Source: CAZSNT01 sp964607765 (GTDB lineage Bacteria; Verrucomicrobiota; Lentisphaeria; Oligosphaerales; JABHEG01). From it: a DNA stretch of 64,000 bases. The notes under the pieces were generated by a model. That model did not search any database. It was not told the origin of the DNA and saw only the letters and a list, made by a program, of their open reading frames with translations. The translations under genes and the position numbers were made by a program. Where the stretch lies: the NCBI GenBank assembly GCA_964607765.1, contig CAZSNT010000007.1, forward strand, positions 1 to 64,000, in the 5' to 3' direction. Positions 7,596-16,775 of the stretch are shown here, in pieces (the stretch's first letter is position 1; each line of letters begins with the position of its first letter).

Positions 7596-8993
7596 TCAGA
7601 TGTGTACGGCTTGGCCGAACGCTGCATCCGCTGCTTCCTTGAGCGCTTCAGACAGCGTTGGGTGGGCATGGATCATGGCACTGATGTCTTCTGGCAGCAG
7701 TTCACTCGACTTGGCCAGCAACAGCTCATGGATCAGTTCCGTCGCCTCGGGCCCCACGATGTGGGCGCCCAGAAGTTCACCCGTGTCCGGGTCTGACAGA
7801 AGCTTGACCTGCCCTTCCGTCCGCCCCACTGCCACGGCTTTTCCGATGCCGCGGAACGGGAAGACGGCCTTGGTGTACTTTACTCCATCCGTGCGGAGTT
7901 GCTCTTCGGAGCGTCCGAAACGCGCCAATTGCGGCTCGCAGTAGATGGCACACGGCACGGCGTTCAGGTCGATCCGGGCGAGTGTGTGCTCTCCTGCGAT
8001 GTGGTTGACCGCAATCTCTGCCTCTCTTGATGCTGCATGGGCGAGCAGCGGCGGACCGGCCACGTCCCCGATTGCGTAGATGTCGGTCGCCGTTGTCTCG
8101 TAAAAGTCACCTGTGGTGATGAAGCCGCGTTCGTCCACAGCGATGTCCGCACTTTCGAGTCCGAGACCGCTTGAGTTGGGCAGTCGCCCAACGGCGACGA
8201 GTGCCGTGTCGACTTGGAGTTCCGAGGCGACTCCTTTGCCGTCGCGAAGGGCAATCCGGATGCCGTCGTCGCGCTTGTCCATGCTCTCCGCTCTGGTTGC
8301 GGTGTAGAACGCGACGCCGCGACTCTCGAACTCGCTCCGGAGGATCGCGACCGACTCGCAATCCTCGGCGGGCAGCACGTTGTCCAGCAGTTCGATGACG
8401 TGTACGTCGACCCCGAACGCGTTCCAGATATGGGCGAATTCCATGCCGATGTAACCACTGCCGATGATGGCGGCCCTGGTCGGGAGCTGTTGGAGCATCA
8501 GCGCTCCGGTCGAGGAGAGCACGTGTTGTTCATCGAAGGGGAACGTGGGCAGTTCGAGTGGTCTGGACCCTGTCGCGATGATTGTGTTGCGCGCAACGAT
8601 CTCGCGGTCGCCGTCGACCGCGATTCGGCCGTCCCCGCGGAGTTGAGCCGTGCCGCTGATGGTCTCCACGCCGTTCTTTTTCAACAGGTATCCCACTCCT
8701 TTGCTGAGCGTCTCAGCCGTGTCGCGAGAATCGGCGAACACACTGTCGTAGGAAAAGCCGGAACGGTCGACGGTGAGCCCCATGTTCTCCAGGCCCGGGA
8801 TGGCTCGGAACTGGTCGGCGTGGTGGATGAGCGACTTCGACGGGATGCAGCCCACGTTGAGGCAGACGCCTCCGAGGCGATCGCGTTCGACGACTGCTGT
8901 GTGCAGCCCTTCCTGAGCAGCGCGGATCGCGGCTACGTAGCCGCCGGGGCCCGCACCGATCACCACGACGTCGAATTCGTTCATGTCTGGCAT
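7596..8993 (-). CDS. lpdA: Dihydrolipoyl dehydrogenase (E3)
   Basis: A 465-residue flavoprotein that reoxidises dihydrolipoamide with NAD+. Visible motifs are the FAD-binding GAGPGGYVAA near the N-terminus, the redox disulfide GGVCLNVGC, the NAD-binding GSGYIGMEFA, the second FAD motif YAIGDVAG, and the C-terminal active-site HAHPTLSEA. The length is normal. The chosen ATG at 8993 has GGAG at a 9-base spacing; an ATG at 8984 is also possible. It is the fourth subunit gene in the order E1-alpha, E1-beta, E2, E3. Confidence 0.97.
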   Translation of the reverse strand: MPDMNEFDVVVIGAGPGGYVAAIRAAQEGLHTAVVERDRLGGVCLNVGCIPSKSLIHHADQFRAIPGLENMGLTVDRSGFSYDSVFADSRDTAETLSKGVGYLLKKNGVETISGTAQLRGDGRIAVDGDREIVARNTIIATGSRPLELPTFPFDEQHVLSSTGALMLQQLPTRAAIIGSGYIGMEFAHIWNAFGVDVHVIELLDNVLPAEDCESVAILRSEFESRGVAFYTATRAESMDKRDDGIRIALRDGKGVASELQVDTALVAVGRLPNSSGLGLESADIAVDERGFITTGDFYETTATDIYAIGDVAGPPLLAHAASREAEIAVNHIAGEHTLARIDLNAVPCAIYCEPQLARFGRSEEQLRTDGVKYTKAVFPFRGIGKAVAVGRTEGQVKLLSDPDTGELLGAHIVGPEATELIHELLLAKSSELLPEDISAMIHAHPTLSEALKEAADAAFGQAVHI

Positions 8994-9031
8994 TCTGCGA
9001 TACTCCGGTGATGTCGTCGGCGCTGCCGTAT

Positions 9032-10267
9032 TCAGAGCAAGGCGGTGACCGGATGCTCGATCATCGCCTTCAGGTCGTTCAGGAATGCTGCGGCCACAAC
9101 GCCGTCGATGGCTCTGTGGTCGCATGAAAGGGTCATGGTCATGCGGGATTCCGCCTTGATGCTGCCATCGTCGGCGACCACGGGCCTTCTCTCGATCGCG
9201 CCAAGCGCCAGGATCGCGACTCCGGGCGGATTGATGATGGCAGTGAATTCAGGGATTCCGAAAGAGCCGAGGTTGCTGATGGTGAACGTTGCCCCGGCGT
9301 ATTCGTCAGGTTGCAGGGCGCCGGCACGTGCTTTCTCGATCAGCACGCCCAGGTCCTGATCGATGTCGCGGATGCCCTTGGCTGCGCAGTCGCGCACGAT
9401 CGGTGTGATCAGACCGTCGGGCTGCGCCACGGCCAGCGCCACGTCGACCTGGCCGAACAATCGGATGCCGTTGTCCTGCCAGGATGCGTTGATCCGGGGA
9501 TGCTTCTTGAGCGCCTCGGCGACGAGTTTGATCAGGAACGCGTTCAGGGAGAGCTTTCCCGGGCCCGCCTCGTTGATTCTGCGGCGCGCGTCCATCAGGT
9601 CACCCATCGCAGCGTCGATCTTGACATAAAAATGCGGCGCGGCGAACTTCGATTCAGCGAGTCGCGCCGCGATTGTGCGGCGCTTACGTGTCAGCGGCAC
9701 GACTTCATCCGTCGCGGCGGCAACACGCGGCTGCTGCTGTGCCGGCTCTGCCGGTGCGGCGCGTGCGGTCAGCGCTTCTTCGACGTCGCGCTTAACGATT
9801 CGACCGCGCGGTCCCGTGCCGGTTACAGCGGCCACGTCCAGGCCAGCCTGTGCGGCAATCCTGCGCGCCAGAGGCGAGGAGCGGATCGAGCGCTCGCCTG
9901 CCGCTCGCTCGGGCGGGTGCGACTGGCGTGTTGCCGAGGCGGCCGCCGCCGGGGGGGCGGCAGCAGCACCATCCGATCCGCCGGCTTGGGCAACGGCCGG
10001 TGCCTGGCAGAGCGCGGATACGTCTTCGCCCGGCTCCCCGACTACGGCGATCAGGTCGCCGACTTCGGCTTCGCTGCCTTCCGCACAGACGATTTTCAGC
10101 AAGGTCCCTTCCGCGGGGGATTCCAGCTCCATCGTGGTCTTGTCGGTTTCTACCTCACAGAGCACGTCTCCCACGCCGACGTCGCCGCCTTCTTCCACCA
10201 GCCACTTGCCGATACCGCCGTTCTCCATCGTGGGAGACAGCGCAAGCATGAGGACCTGTTCTGCCAT
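9032..10267 (-). CDS. pdhC: Pyruvate dehydrogenase E2, dihydrolipoamide acetyltransferase
   Basis: A 411-residue E2 subunit that transfers acetyl groups to CoA. It has one N-terminal lipoyl domain with the lipoylation site ETDKTTMELESP, an alanine/proline-rich linker (about 85-120), the peripheral subunit-binding domain (SSPLARRIAAQAGLDVAAV..GPRGRIVKRDV), a second linker, and the catalytic domain ending with DHRAIDG, the HxxxDG active site. A single lipoyl domain is at the short end for E2 proteins. GAGG precedes the ATG. It lies 16 bp after the E1-beta gene. Confidence 0.96.
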   Translation of the reverse strand: MAEQVLMLALSPTMENGGIGKWLVEEGGDVGVGDVLCEVETDKTTMELESPAEGTLLKIVCAEGSEAEVGDLIAVVGEPGEDVSALCQAPAVAQAGGSDGAAAAPPAAAASATRQSHPPERAAGERSIRSSPLARRIAAQAGLDVAAVTGTGPRGRIVKRDVEEALTARAAPAEPAQQQPRVAAATDEVVPLTRKRRTIAARLAESKFAAPHFYVKIDAAMGDLMDARRRINEAGPGKLSLNAFLIKLVAEALKKHPRINASWQDNGIRLFGQVDVALAVAQPDGLITPIVRDCAAKGIRDIDQDLGVLIEKARAGALQPDEYAGATFTISNLGSFGIPEFTAIINPPGVAILALGAIERRPVVADDGSIKAESRMTMTLSCDHRAIDGVVAAAFLNDLKAMIEHPVTALL

Positions 10268-10283
10268 GGTATGAATCCTCGGT

Positions 10284-11264
10284 TCAGGACATGTAGAGGA
10301 CCGTCTTCGCCGCGTCCACTATCTTGTCGACGGACGGCTGAGCGGCCAACTCCAGCCGGTGATTGTAGGGGAACGGTACGTCTTCGGAGCAGACCAGCTC
10401 AACTTGTGCGTCCAGCGTGTCGAAACAACGGTGTGAAATCAGCCACGCAACGTAGGCGCCCACACTGGCCACTGGCCACGACTCATCGACCACCACGCAA
10501 CGGTGCGTCTTCTCGACGGATTCCACGAGTGTCTTCTCGTCCAGGGGGCGAAGCGAACGAAGGTCCACGACCTCCGCATCGATCCCGAGCGTGCTCAGCT
10601 TGGCCGCGGCGGCTTGGACGGCTTTCAGCGGCTTGGAGTAGCCGATCAGGGTGACGTCCGAGCCCACGCGCTTGACATCCGCCTCACCGATTGGGACCAG
10701 GTACTCGTCTTTCGGCACCCGTCCCTCCCACGAGTACATCAGCTCCGCTTCCAGAAAGACAACCGGGTTGTCGTCACGAATGGCGCTCTTCAGCAGACCT
10801 TTGGCATCATACGGTGTGCCGGGCGCCACGACTTTCAGACCGGGGCAGTGAGCGTAGAAGGACTGGAGCGCCTGGGAGTGAGTGGACGCCAGGTATTCTG
10901 CCGGGCCATTGGGGCCGCGGAACACGATCGGCACAGAGAACTGGCCACCGGACATGTGGCGGAGCTTTGCGGCGTTGTTGATGACCTGATCAATGGCTAC
11001 CAGCGAGAAGTTGAACGTCATCCACTCCACGATGGGGCGCAGGCCGGCCATGGCCGCGCCGACACCCACACCGGTGAAGCCTGCTTCCGTGATCGGTGTG
11101 TCCATCACCCGGTCTGGCCCGTAGGTGTCCAACAGGCCCTGCGTGACCTTGTAGGCGCCGTTGTACTCGCCCACTTCCTCGCCCATCAGGACCACGTTGT
11201 CGTCCCGGGCCATCTCCTCGTCCATGGCCTGTCGCAGAGCTTCGCGGAATGTAATGACCGGCAT
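10284..11264 (-). CDS. pdhB: Pyruvate dehydrogenase E1 component, beta subunit
   Basis: A 326-residue subunit of the thiamine-diphosphate decarboxylase. It shows MGEEVGEYNGAYKVTQGL, TPITEAGFTGVGVGAA, the conserved Glu region VEWMTFNF, and AELMYSWEGRVP, which is closest to the alphaproteobacterial/mitochondrial pyruvate dehydrogenase type rather than the branched-chain type. AAGGAG lies just before the ATG. It sits between E1-alpha (33 bp upstream) and E2 (16 bp downstream). Confidence 0.96.
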   Translation of the reverse strand: MPVITFREALRQAMDEEMARDDNVVLMGEEVGEYNGAYKVTQGLLDTYGPDRVMDTPITEAGFTGVGVGAAMAGLRPIVEWMTFNFSLVAIDQVINNAAKLRHMSGGQFSVPIVFRGPNGPAEYLASTHSQALQSFYAHCPGLKVVAPGTPYDAKGLLKSAIRDDNPVVFLEAELMYSWEGRVPKDEYLVPIGEADVKRVGSDVTLIGYSKPLKAVQAAAAKLSTLGIDAEVVDLRSLRPLDEKTLVESVEKTHRCVVVDESWPVASVGAYVAWLISHRCFDTLDAQVELVCSEDVPFPYNHRLELAAQPSVDKIVDAAKTVLYMS

Positions 11265-11297
11265 CGCCCGTCTCCTTTGCTGCCGCCCGGTGCTTCC

Positions 11298-12299
11298 TCA
11301 GTTCTCAACCAGGATGTCTTCGTAGAGGGTCTCCAGCGGCGGCTGCTCGCTCGCCTCGGCAAACTGCACTGACTCGGCCGTTCTGCGGCGGCATTCTGCG
11401 TCGATAGTCTCGTATTGTTCAGCCGTCAGCAGACCGGCGCTGAGCATGTCGTCCTTGAGGATGAGAATGGGGTCCTTGTCGCGGTATTCCGCCAGCTCCT
11501 CCTTGGTCCGGTACTTTGCCGGATCGCTCATGGAGTGACCTTTGTAGCGGTACGTGAGGATCTCGAGGAAGGCCGGGCAGCTCTGTTCGCGGACGTTGGC
11601 AACGGTCTGCCGGACCGCGTCGTGGACGCTGAGCACGTCCATGCCGTCAACGCGCTTGCCTTCTATGCCGTAGGACGCACCCATCACGGAGAAGTCATCC
11701 ACAGCGGAGACGCGCCGGAAATCCGTTCCCATGCCGTACTGGTTGTTCTCGCAGATGTAGATCACGGGCAGATGCCAGATCTTGGCAAGGTTGGCGCTTT
11801 CGTGGAACACGCCCTGGTGGATTGCGCCGTCGCCGAAATAGCAGAGCACCACGCCGGGCTCCTTCTTGTATCGGATTTTCAGGGCGACCCCGGTGGCCAG
11901 GGGGATCTGACCCGCCACAATGGCATGTCCGCCGAACATGTGCTTCTCTTTGTCGAACAAGTGCATTGAGCCGCCTTTGCCCCGCGAGCAGCCTGTGATT
12001 TTTCCGAGCAGCTCCGCCATGATCGCGTTGGGGTCCATGCCGCAGGCCAGCGCGTGGCCGTGATCGCGGTACGCGGTGAGCACGTAGTCCGTCTCCAGAT
12101 TGAGGGCGGCAATGGACCCGACCGCAACCGCTTCCTGCCCAATGTAGAGGTGGCAGAACCCGCCGATCTTGCGCAATCCGTAAAGTTGCGCACACCGTTC
12201 CTCAAAACGTCGGACCAGCAGCATCTGCGTCAGGAGCGAACGCAGCAACGCAGGATCGTACTCGCTCAGTCGTTCCCGGGCAGTTGGTAGGGTCGACAT
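11298..12299 (-). CDS. pdhA: Pyruvate dehydrogenase E1 component, alpha subunit
   Basis: A 333-residue subunit with the thiamine-diphosphate motif GDGAIHQGVFHESANLA..ENN and the signature YRYKGHSMSDPAKYR, which marks the pyruvate-specific E1-alpha of the alphaproteobacterial/mitochondrial type. The regulatory-loop sequence RYKGHSMSDP is intact. The start codon overlaps the stop codon of the upstream PPOX-fold gene by one base (TGATG), which indicates translational coupling. Confidence 0.96.
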   Translation of the reverse strand: MSTLPTARERLSEYDPALLRSLLTQMLLVRRFEERCAQLYGLRKIGGFCHLYIGQEAVAVGSIAALNLETDYVLTAYRDHGHALACGMDPNAIMAELLGKITGCSRGKGGSMHLFDKEKHMFGGHAIVAGQIPLATGVALKIRYKKEPGVVLCYFGDGAIHQGVFHESANLAKIWHLPVIYICENNQYGMGTDFRRVSAVDDFSVMGASYGIEGKRVDGMDVLSVHDAVRQTVANVREQSCPAFLEILTYRYKGHSMSDPAKYRTKEELAEYRDKDPILILKDDMLSAGLLTAEQYETIDAECRRRTAESVQFAEASEQPPLETLYEDILVEN

Positions 12300-12751
12300 C
12301 AGGCAGTTCCCTCCGTGAACGTGATCGTCTCCCGCGACCCGCGCATGGGCAGGAAGTACTCAGCTTCCCGAAGCACGGTTTCCAGCACGACGATCTCCAT
12401 GCGCTCCGGGTTGACCTTCCAGAACACGCGCAGGCGGTCCCCTATCAGTTCCAGTACCTCGGCGTTGAGCGCGGGGTTGTCGATCACATTGACCACGCCG
12501 TGCAGCGTGAGCACTTCCGTGAGGGAAGGCGTCTGGATAAGCCAGCTGGCGTCGGGGTTCGCGCGCAGGTGCGCGACTTTAGAGGAGTGTGGTGAGGTCA
12601 CCGCATACAGCGCCTCGGGGCGTCCCCGGAGGACGCTCGGCGTCATCCATCGCGCCTGCGGATGGCCCTGTTCATCGACCGTAGTCAGCACACCGGCCTT
12701 CGCCCGGTCGATCACCGATTCCAGTTTGCGCATCAGTTCGTGTGCATTCAT
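12299..12751 (-). CDS. Pyridoxamine 5'-phosphate oxidase-fold protein
   Basis: A 150-residue protein with the split-barrel flavin-binding fold: AGVLTTVDEQGHPQARWMTPS, ALYAVTSPHSSKVAHLRANP and FWKVNPERMEIVVLE. This resembles the general stress protein 26 branch, whose members bind flavin or related cofactors; the reaction here is unknown. The ATG at 12751 is preferred over 12760 because GGAG lies 9 bases before it and directly abuts the other. It is the first gene of the pyruvate dehydrogenase operon, and its stop overlaps the pdhA start. A link to redox or cofactor state is an inference from position. Confidence 0.82.
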   Translation of the reverse strand: MNAHELMRKLESVIDRAKAGVLTTVDEQGHPQARWMTPSVLRGRPEALYAVTSPHSSKVAHLRANPDASWLIQTPSLTEVLTLHGVVNVIDNPALNAEVLELIGDRLRVFWKVNPERMEIVVLETVLREAEYFLPMRGSRETITFTEGTA

Positions 12752-12807
12752 GCTGAGCATCTCCGCTAGTGCAGTCGGCCGGTTGTCTCCGGACAGCTTT
12801 CCTTAAT

Positions 12808-12819
12808 CGGACACGTCCG
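12808..12819. promoter_or_regulatory. Possible operator palindrome
   Basis: CGGAC-AC-GTCCG is a perfect dyad with a 2-bp centre. It lies 57 bp upstream of the PPOX/pyruvate dehydrogenase operon start and within the divergent region facing the Gfo/Idh/MocA gene. No clear promoter boxes could be assigned with confidence. Confidence 0.25.
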
Positions 12820-13022
12820 TCCCGCGATTGTTCGCAATAAACACCATAAAAACGAGCGCCATAGTCATGTATAGGCGTACGGGAGCGTTGAGCGGGGATC
12901 TGAGGCCGGCCGCTGCTGCGGCAGTGAGGGCGTTGTGCGTGTTGTCCGTGCACGGAGTTGGCGTTTGCGGTTTCGGGGATAACGTTTGTAGGAGGCGGGC
13001 ACAACAGGAGGTCAAAGCAGCG

Positions 13023-13979
13023 ATGGGGTCAGACAGCAGACGACGGGTCGCGGTGGTAGGCGCCAGCGGCATCGGGAAGTTTCACGCGGCGTGGTGGCAT
13101 TTGGTGGGGATGGAGGTGGCCGCGTTCGCGGGTACATCGCCGGCGTCGGTCGAAGCGACCGCTGAGACACTGCATTCGCTGTTCGGGTTCAGCGGGACGG
13201 GGTACACCGACGTGGCGGACATGCTCGCGTCGGAACGTCTGGCTATTCTGGACGTGTGTTCGCCGCACGCCACGCATTTCGAGTACGGGATGCTGGGGTT
13301 GAATGCGGGCTGTGACGTGCTCTGTGAGAAGCCGCTCGTGTTTGATCGTCGGTTGCGTCGTGCGGAGCTTGTCGGCCAGGCTCGGGACCTGGTGCTGACC
13401 GCCGAGAGGGCAGGGCAGCTGTTTGGGCTGTGCACGCAGCACTACGTGGCTGCACAGCTGTGCGAGGAGCTGCGATCCGCCCACGGGCGAACAGGGCCGG
13501 TCATCCGCTGCCGCATCCACCTGGCATCGCCTGCTCTCGGCCGGTCCCCCGATCCGTTCGATCTGTGGGGCGACTTGGCTCCGCATCTGGTTGGCGCTGT
13601 GCAGGCGTTGGCGCCGCAGGGCGACCTGGACTGGGACACGGCACAGGTGCGGTTCGAGGGCGACATTGCGGCCGCCACTTTCACGGTGCGACGTGCGGAC
13701 GGCCCGGCTTTACACTGCGACTTGACAGCCGGTCGTCGCCGCTCTGATCCGTTGCACGAACGCAGTTTCGAGATTGACGGCGACCTCTTCGAGTTCGGGG
13801 GCGCCAAGGGCGAAGACGGCGTGTTCCACGCCCGGATTGCCACGCCTTGGGGCAGCGTCGACCGGCCGGACATGATGCATCGGCTGATTCGAGAATTTGC
13901 GGCCGGGCGCGCTGCAGTGGACGGCAGGACCGCGCTGCGTAACGTTGACTGGATGCTCCGACTCCAGGACTTGGCCTGA
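13023..13979 (+). CDS. Gfo/Idh/MocA family oxidoreductase
   Basis: A 318-residue NAD(P)-dependent dehydrogenase-like protein. The N-terminal Rossmann motif is VAVVGASGIGKFHAAWW, and the family signature CEKPLVFDRR is present. The C-terminal half (PVIRCRIHLASPALG..PFDLWGDLAPHLV) matches the beta-sheet substrate domain. These enzymes usually oxidise or reduce sugars and polyols; the substrate here is not identifiable. The ATG at 13023 has GGAGG 11 bases upstream; an upstream extension in the same frame (from 12828) lacks domain support. Confidence 0.88.
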   Translation: MGSDSRRRVAVVGASGIGKFHAAWWHLVGMEVAAFAGTSPASVEATAETLHSLFGFSGTGYTDVADMLASERLAILDVCSPHATHFEYGMLGLNAGCDVLCEKPLVFDRRLRRAELVGQARDLVLTAERAGQLFGLCTQHYVAAQLCEELRSAHGRTGPVIRCRIHLASPALGRSPDPFDLWGDLAPHLVGAVQALAPQGDLDWDTAQVRFEGDIAAATFTVRRADGPALHCDLTAGRRRSDPLHERSFEIDGDLFEFGGAKGEDGVFHARIATPWGSVDRPDMMHRLIREFAAGRAAVDGRTALRNVDWMLRLQDLA

Positions 13980-14036
13980 GCGGCGCGTGCATCCGGCGGA
14001 CATGGACTGGTGCAGTAACACAAGGAGACGATGGCC

Positions 14037-14525
14037 ATGGGAAGAGCGATCAGGATCGTGTTGATGGGCGGCGTGTGGGCGGCAGTGGCAGCGCCTGTTG
14101 TTGCGGCGGAAGAGGGCGCGAAGCCGAGCGGCGGCAAGACCGTCCTTGTTGCCGCCGAGGCGTCAACGTACAAGAAGGCGCTGGTTGCGAAGATCAGCGA
14201 GGTGGTGAAAGCCAGAGACTGTGAGTGCAAGACCGTCACGCTCAAGGAACTGGCTGCGGCGGACGTGGACAGTGTCTCGGCAGTCGTGGTCCTCACATCG
14301 TACCCTGAATGGCGTAAGGGCAAGTCGGTGACCCGGTTGCTCGGCAAGCACGGCGATGCAGTGAAGGCCAAACTGGTCGTCGTGACCACGGCGCGGAGAA
14401 CGGCGTGGAAAGCCCCCGTCGCGGTGGTGGATGCCATCACGACCGCTTCGAAGGTGGACAATGTGGTGGCCATCGCCGGGCGCATTGCCAAGAACCTGGA
14501 CACGATCCTGGCGAAGCAGCCCTGA
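14037..14525 (+). CDS. Exported flavodoxin-like small protein, function unknown
   Basis: A 162-residue protein with a signal peptide (RIVLMGGVWAAVAAPVVAA) followed by a short alpha/beta domain: KTVLVAAEASTYKKALVAKISEV, VSAVVVLTSYPEW, KAKLVVVTTARRT and a final helix. The strand-helix order resembles a trimmed flavodoxin-like fold, but no flavin-binding loop is evident. The start at 14037 is 9 bases from AAGGAG (14022-14027); the ATG at 14031 is only 3 bases from it. It is 57 bp from the upstream oxidoreductase and probably co-transcribed. Confidence 0.7.
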   Translation: MGRAIRIVLMGGVWAAVAAPVVAAEEGAKPSGGKTVLVAAEASTYKKALVAKISEVVKARDCECKTVTLKELAAADVDSVSAVVVLTSYPEWRKGKSVTRLLGKHGDAVKAKLVVVTTARRTAWKAPVAVVDAITTASKVDNVVAIAGRIAKNLDTILAKQP

Positions 14526-14534
14526 AAAGAAGGT

Positions 14535-14579
14535 GCCCTGGCAAGTAGGGGAAGAGGGGGGGGAGGAACTTGCCAGGGC
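14535..14579. terminator. Strong hairpin after the exported protein gene
   Basis: GCCCTGGCAAGT (14535-14546) pairs perfectly with ACTTGCCAGGGC (14568-14579) around a purine-rich 21-nt loop. It begins 9 bp after a stop codon. The T run that follows (TTTTT near 14596) is 14 bp away, so intrinsic termination is plausible but not canonical. Confidence 0.5.
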
Positions 14580-14896
14580 GGGGGAACCTTTAAGTTTTTG
14601 AATCACTGTCTCCTACAGAGACAATAGATAACGATAGCGAGAGATCCGGGCTCTTTCAAGAGGTCTTACGCGCTTTTATCAGAAAAATGCGAACTTACTG
14701 CTCAGAGACAAGTGGAATCCTGATCGGGAACCCCGCTTTTATGGTCGGCACTCGTTGTTCAGCGTCTCATCCGACTCCGCGCAGCGGTTGGGCCGGCGGC
14801 GGGCGCAAATCCGGGCGGTGTGGTCTTGGTCCGGCTCTGCGCGCGACTATATTGCTTCATTGAGCAATGCTGTGCAGCCTAGCGCACAAGGTGTCT
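14580..14896. other. Intergenic region without a gene
   Basis: No coding signal was seen. The stretch is less GC-rich than its surroundings up to about 14760. A small dyad, ATTGCT-TCATTG-AGCAAT (14851-14868), lies directly before the uracil-DNA glycosylase gene and could be regulatory. Confidence 0.4.
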
Positions 14897-15760
14897 ATGG
14901 ACGTTCTGGATGAGCTGATTTCCACACTGAAGCGTCGGCACGCCGAGGGTGTCAATGCGGTCACGCTGAGCCCTGAGACGCGTTCGGAGTTCTTCGGGGA
15001 GGCATCTCGGCGTGCGCGTGGCGCCGCTGTTCGTGCGGGCGGTTCTGTGCAGCGTGCGGCGGCAGCTCCGCCGCGGCCTGCGGCCCCGGCTTCCACGGCC
15101 CACACGGCCCCGGCTCCTGCTGTCGCCGCCGACTCACCGGCGGAAGCTCCGGCGCCTGCATCTGCTTTGGCGGGCCTGGACCTGGACGGGTTGCGGGGAC
15201 GGGTCGCTTCCTGCTGCAGGTGTCCGCTGCACTCCGGGCGCACGCAGACTGTGTTTGGCGACGGCAGCCCGTCTGCTTCCCTGATGTTCATTGGCGAGGG
15301 GCCCGGGCGTGACGAAGACGCGCAGGGCATACCGTTTGTCGGCGCGGCCGGTCAGTTGCTGAACCGCATGATTGCGGCCATGCAGTTCCGGCGTGAAGAG
15401 GTCTACATTGCCAACATCGTCAAGTGCCGTCCGCCGCGGAACCGGGCGCCTGGCGACGACGAGGCCGCGATGTGTCTGCCGTACCTTGAGCGTCAGATCG
15501 AGCTCGTCAAACCCCAGGTGCTGGTTCTCCTCGGTGCCGTGCCGTTGCGTTATCTGTTGGGGCTTCGGGGCATCAACAGCCTGCATGGGCAGTGGCAGGA
15601 GTTCCGGGGAATACCCGTGCTGCCCACCTTCCACCCGGCCTATCTTCTCCGCGTGGAAGCGAAGAAGCGCGATGCGTGGCAAGATCTGCAGAAAGTCATG
15701 CGGCACTTGGGCAAGACCCCGCCAGCGACGAAGCCGCCGGCGGCACGCGGTTCGGGCTAG
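14897..15760 (+). CDS. Uracil-DNA glycosylase, family 4 (4Fe-4S)
   Basis: A 287-residue DNA repair enzyme. The catalytic domain (about residues 95-275) shows GEGPGRDED..GIPFVGAAGQLL, the motif NIVKCRPPRNRAP and the C-terminal HPAYLLR. Four cysteines fit the cluster pattern: CCRC before the domain, then KC and MC spaced 15 apart. About 90 N-terminal residues, rich in Ala and Pro, form an extra linker seen in many family 4 proteins. The ATG at 14897 has AAGG upstream; an ATG at 14867 would add ten residues. Confidence 0.93.
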   Translation: MDVLDELISTLKRRHAEGVNAVTLSPETRSEFFGEASRRARGAAVRAGGSVQRAAAAPPRPAAPASTAHTAPAPAVAADSPAEAPAPASALAGLDLDGLRGRVASCCRCPLHSGRTQTVFGDGSPSASLMFIGEGPGRDEDAQGIPFVGAAGQLLNRMIAAMQFRREEVYIANIVKCRPPRNRAPGDDEAAMCLPYLERQIELVKPQVLVLLGAVPLRYLLGLRGINSLHGQWQEFRGIPVLPTFHPAYLLRVEAKKRDAWQDLQKVMRHLGKTPPATKPPAARGSG

Positions 15761-15763
15761 ACC

Positions 15764-15870
15764 CGAATGGCGTTGAGTTAAGGGCGATTAAGTAGGGAGA
15801 GTAGGTATTGCAGGTCCGTTTCCCTACCTCATCTCTTTACTTCGTCTCCTTGCCTCATCTTCTTCTCGAG
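15764..15870. repeat. 13-nt iterated hairpin repeat with one element-type end
   Basis: The left end CGAATGGCGTTGAGTTAAGG resembles the ends of the elements at 2691 and 35258. It is followed by a short direct arm (AAGTAGGGAGAGTAGG) and a long inverted arm of 13-nt units (CTACCTCATCTCT, TTACTTCGTCTCC, TTGCCTCATCTTC). No matching right end is visible; the sequence runs instead into CGAACAA and CGAATAA words, so this copy looks truncated. Confidence 0.65.
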
Positions 15871-16000
15871 GCCCATCTTGGCGCCACACGAACAACTCAC
15901 AGCGAATAACTGATGACGAACAACCGCGTCCGGATACCTGTCCAAGGGGCCTCGGCTGGCGTGGTTCGGGTCCCGTTCAGCACTACGAGGAGCACACCAC

Positions 16001-16762
16001 ATGGCGAACATCATCTCTTGCAGAATCCAGATTTTCGGCTCGACCGCCGCTGCGTTCGAGCTGTTTCCGCAAGCGGGCATTGTCCACGCTGAGGTGCCGC
16101 CGCCGGCGGATGGCGACTACGCGCTGTTGGCCGAGCAGGCCGATCGTGCCGGAGTGACCATTGCGACGCTGGCCACCCAACTGGCCCTCGACACCGACGA
16201 GACGACGCAGAGCTTCCGAAGTGTTATCGACGGTGCGGCGGCGATCGGGGTGGCCAAGATATTCGTGAGTGCGAAGGCGGCTGCGGATGTGCCCCAACCC
16301 GAGGCGATGGCTCGGTTGCGCGACACAGCGGCGTACGCGGGCGCGCGCGGCGTTACGGTGTGCATCGAGACCCATCCGCCCTTCGGCACCAATGCGGACG
16401 TAGCACGGCGCACTCTCACCGAGGCCGGGCACGCCGGGTTGCGTTTCAACTTCGACACGGCCAACATCTACTACTACAACGAGGGCGCCGACACTGTGGC
16501 CGAACTGCGCAAGGTCGTTGACCTGGTCGCCGCCGTCCATCTCAAGGACACGGACGGCGGCTTCAAGAGCGGGAATTTCCCCGAGCTTGGGAAAGGCGTT
16601 GTGGACTTCGGCGCTGTGTTCGAGGTCCTTGGCGCCCAAGGCTTCACCGGACCCTATACGCTTGAGGTAGAAGGGGCGTTGGTGCGGGATCTGGATCAGG
16701 CCGGTCGTCTCGCGTTCCTGCGCCGTTGCATGGCGTATCTGGATCGGCTCGGCGTGTGCTGA
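16001..16762 (+). CDS. Sugar phosphate isomerase/epimerase family TIM-barrel protein
   Basis: A 253-residue xylose-isomerase-like barrel. Candidate metal ligands are Glu in CIETHPP, Asp in FDTANIYYY, His in AVHLKD and Glu in YTLEVEG, in the order and spacing expected for the family. Enzymes of this type isomerise or epimerise keto sugars or act on inositol derivatives; the exact reaction cannot be assigned. The ATG is preceded by GAGGAG. A Gfo/Idh/MocA gene lies 2 kb upstream, a frequent pairing in sugar metabolism, though the two are not adjacent here. Confidence 0.85.
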   Translation: MANIISCRIQIFGSTAAAFELFPQAGIVHAEVPPPADGDYALLAEQADRAGVTIATLATQLALDTDETTQSFRSVIDGAAAIGVAKIFVSAKAAADVPQPEAMARLRDTAAYAGARGVTVCIETHPPFGTNADVARRTLTEAGHAGLRFNFDTANIYYYNEGADTVAELRKVVDLVAAVHLKDTDGGFKSGNFPELGKGVVDFGAVFEVLGAQGFTGPYTLEVEGALVRDLDQAGRLAFLRRCMAYLDRLGVC

Positions 16763-16775
16763 GGTCGATCCAGCC

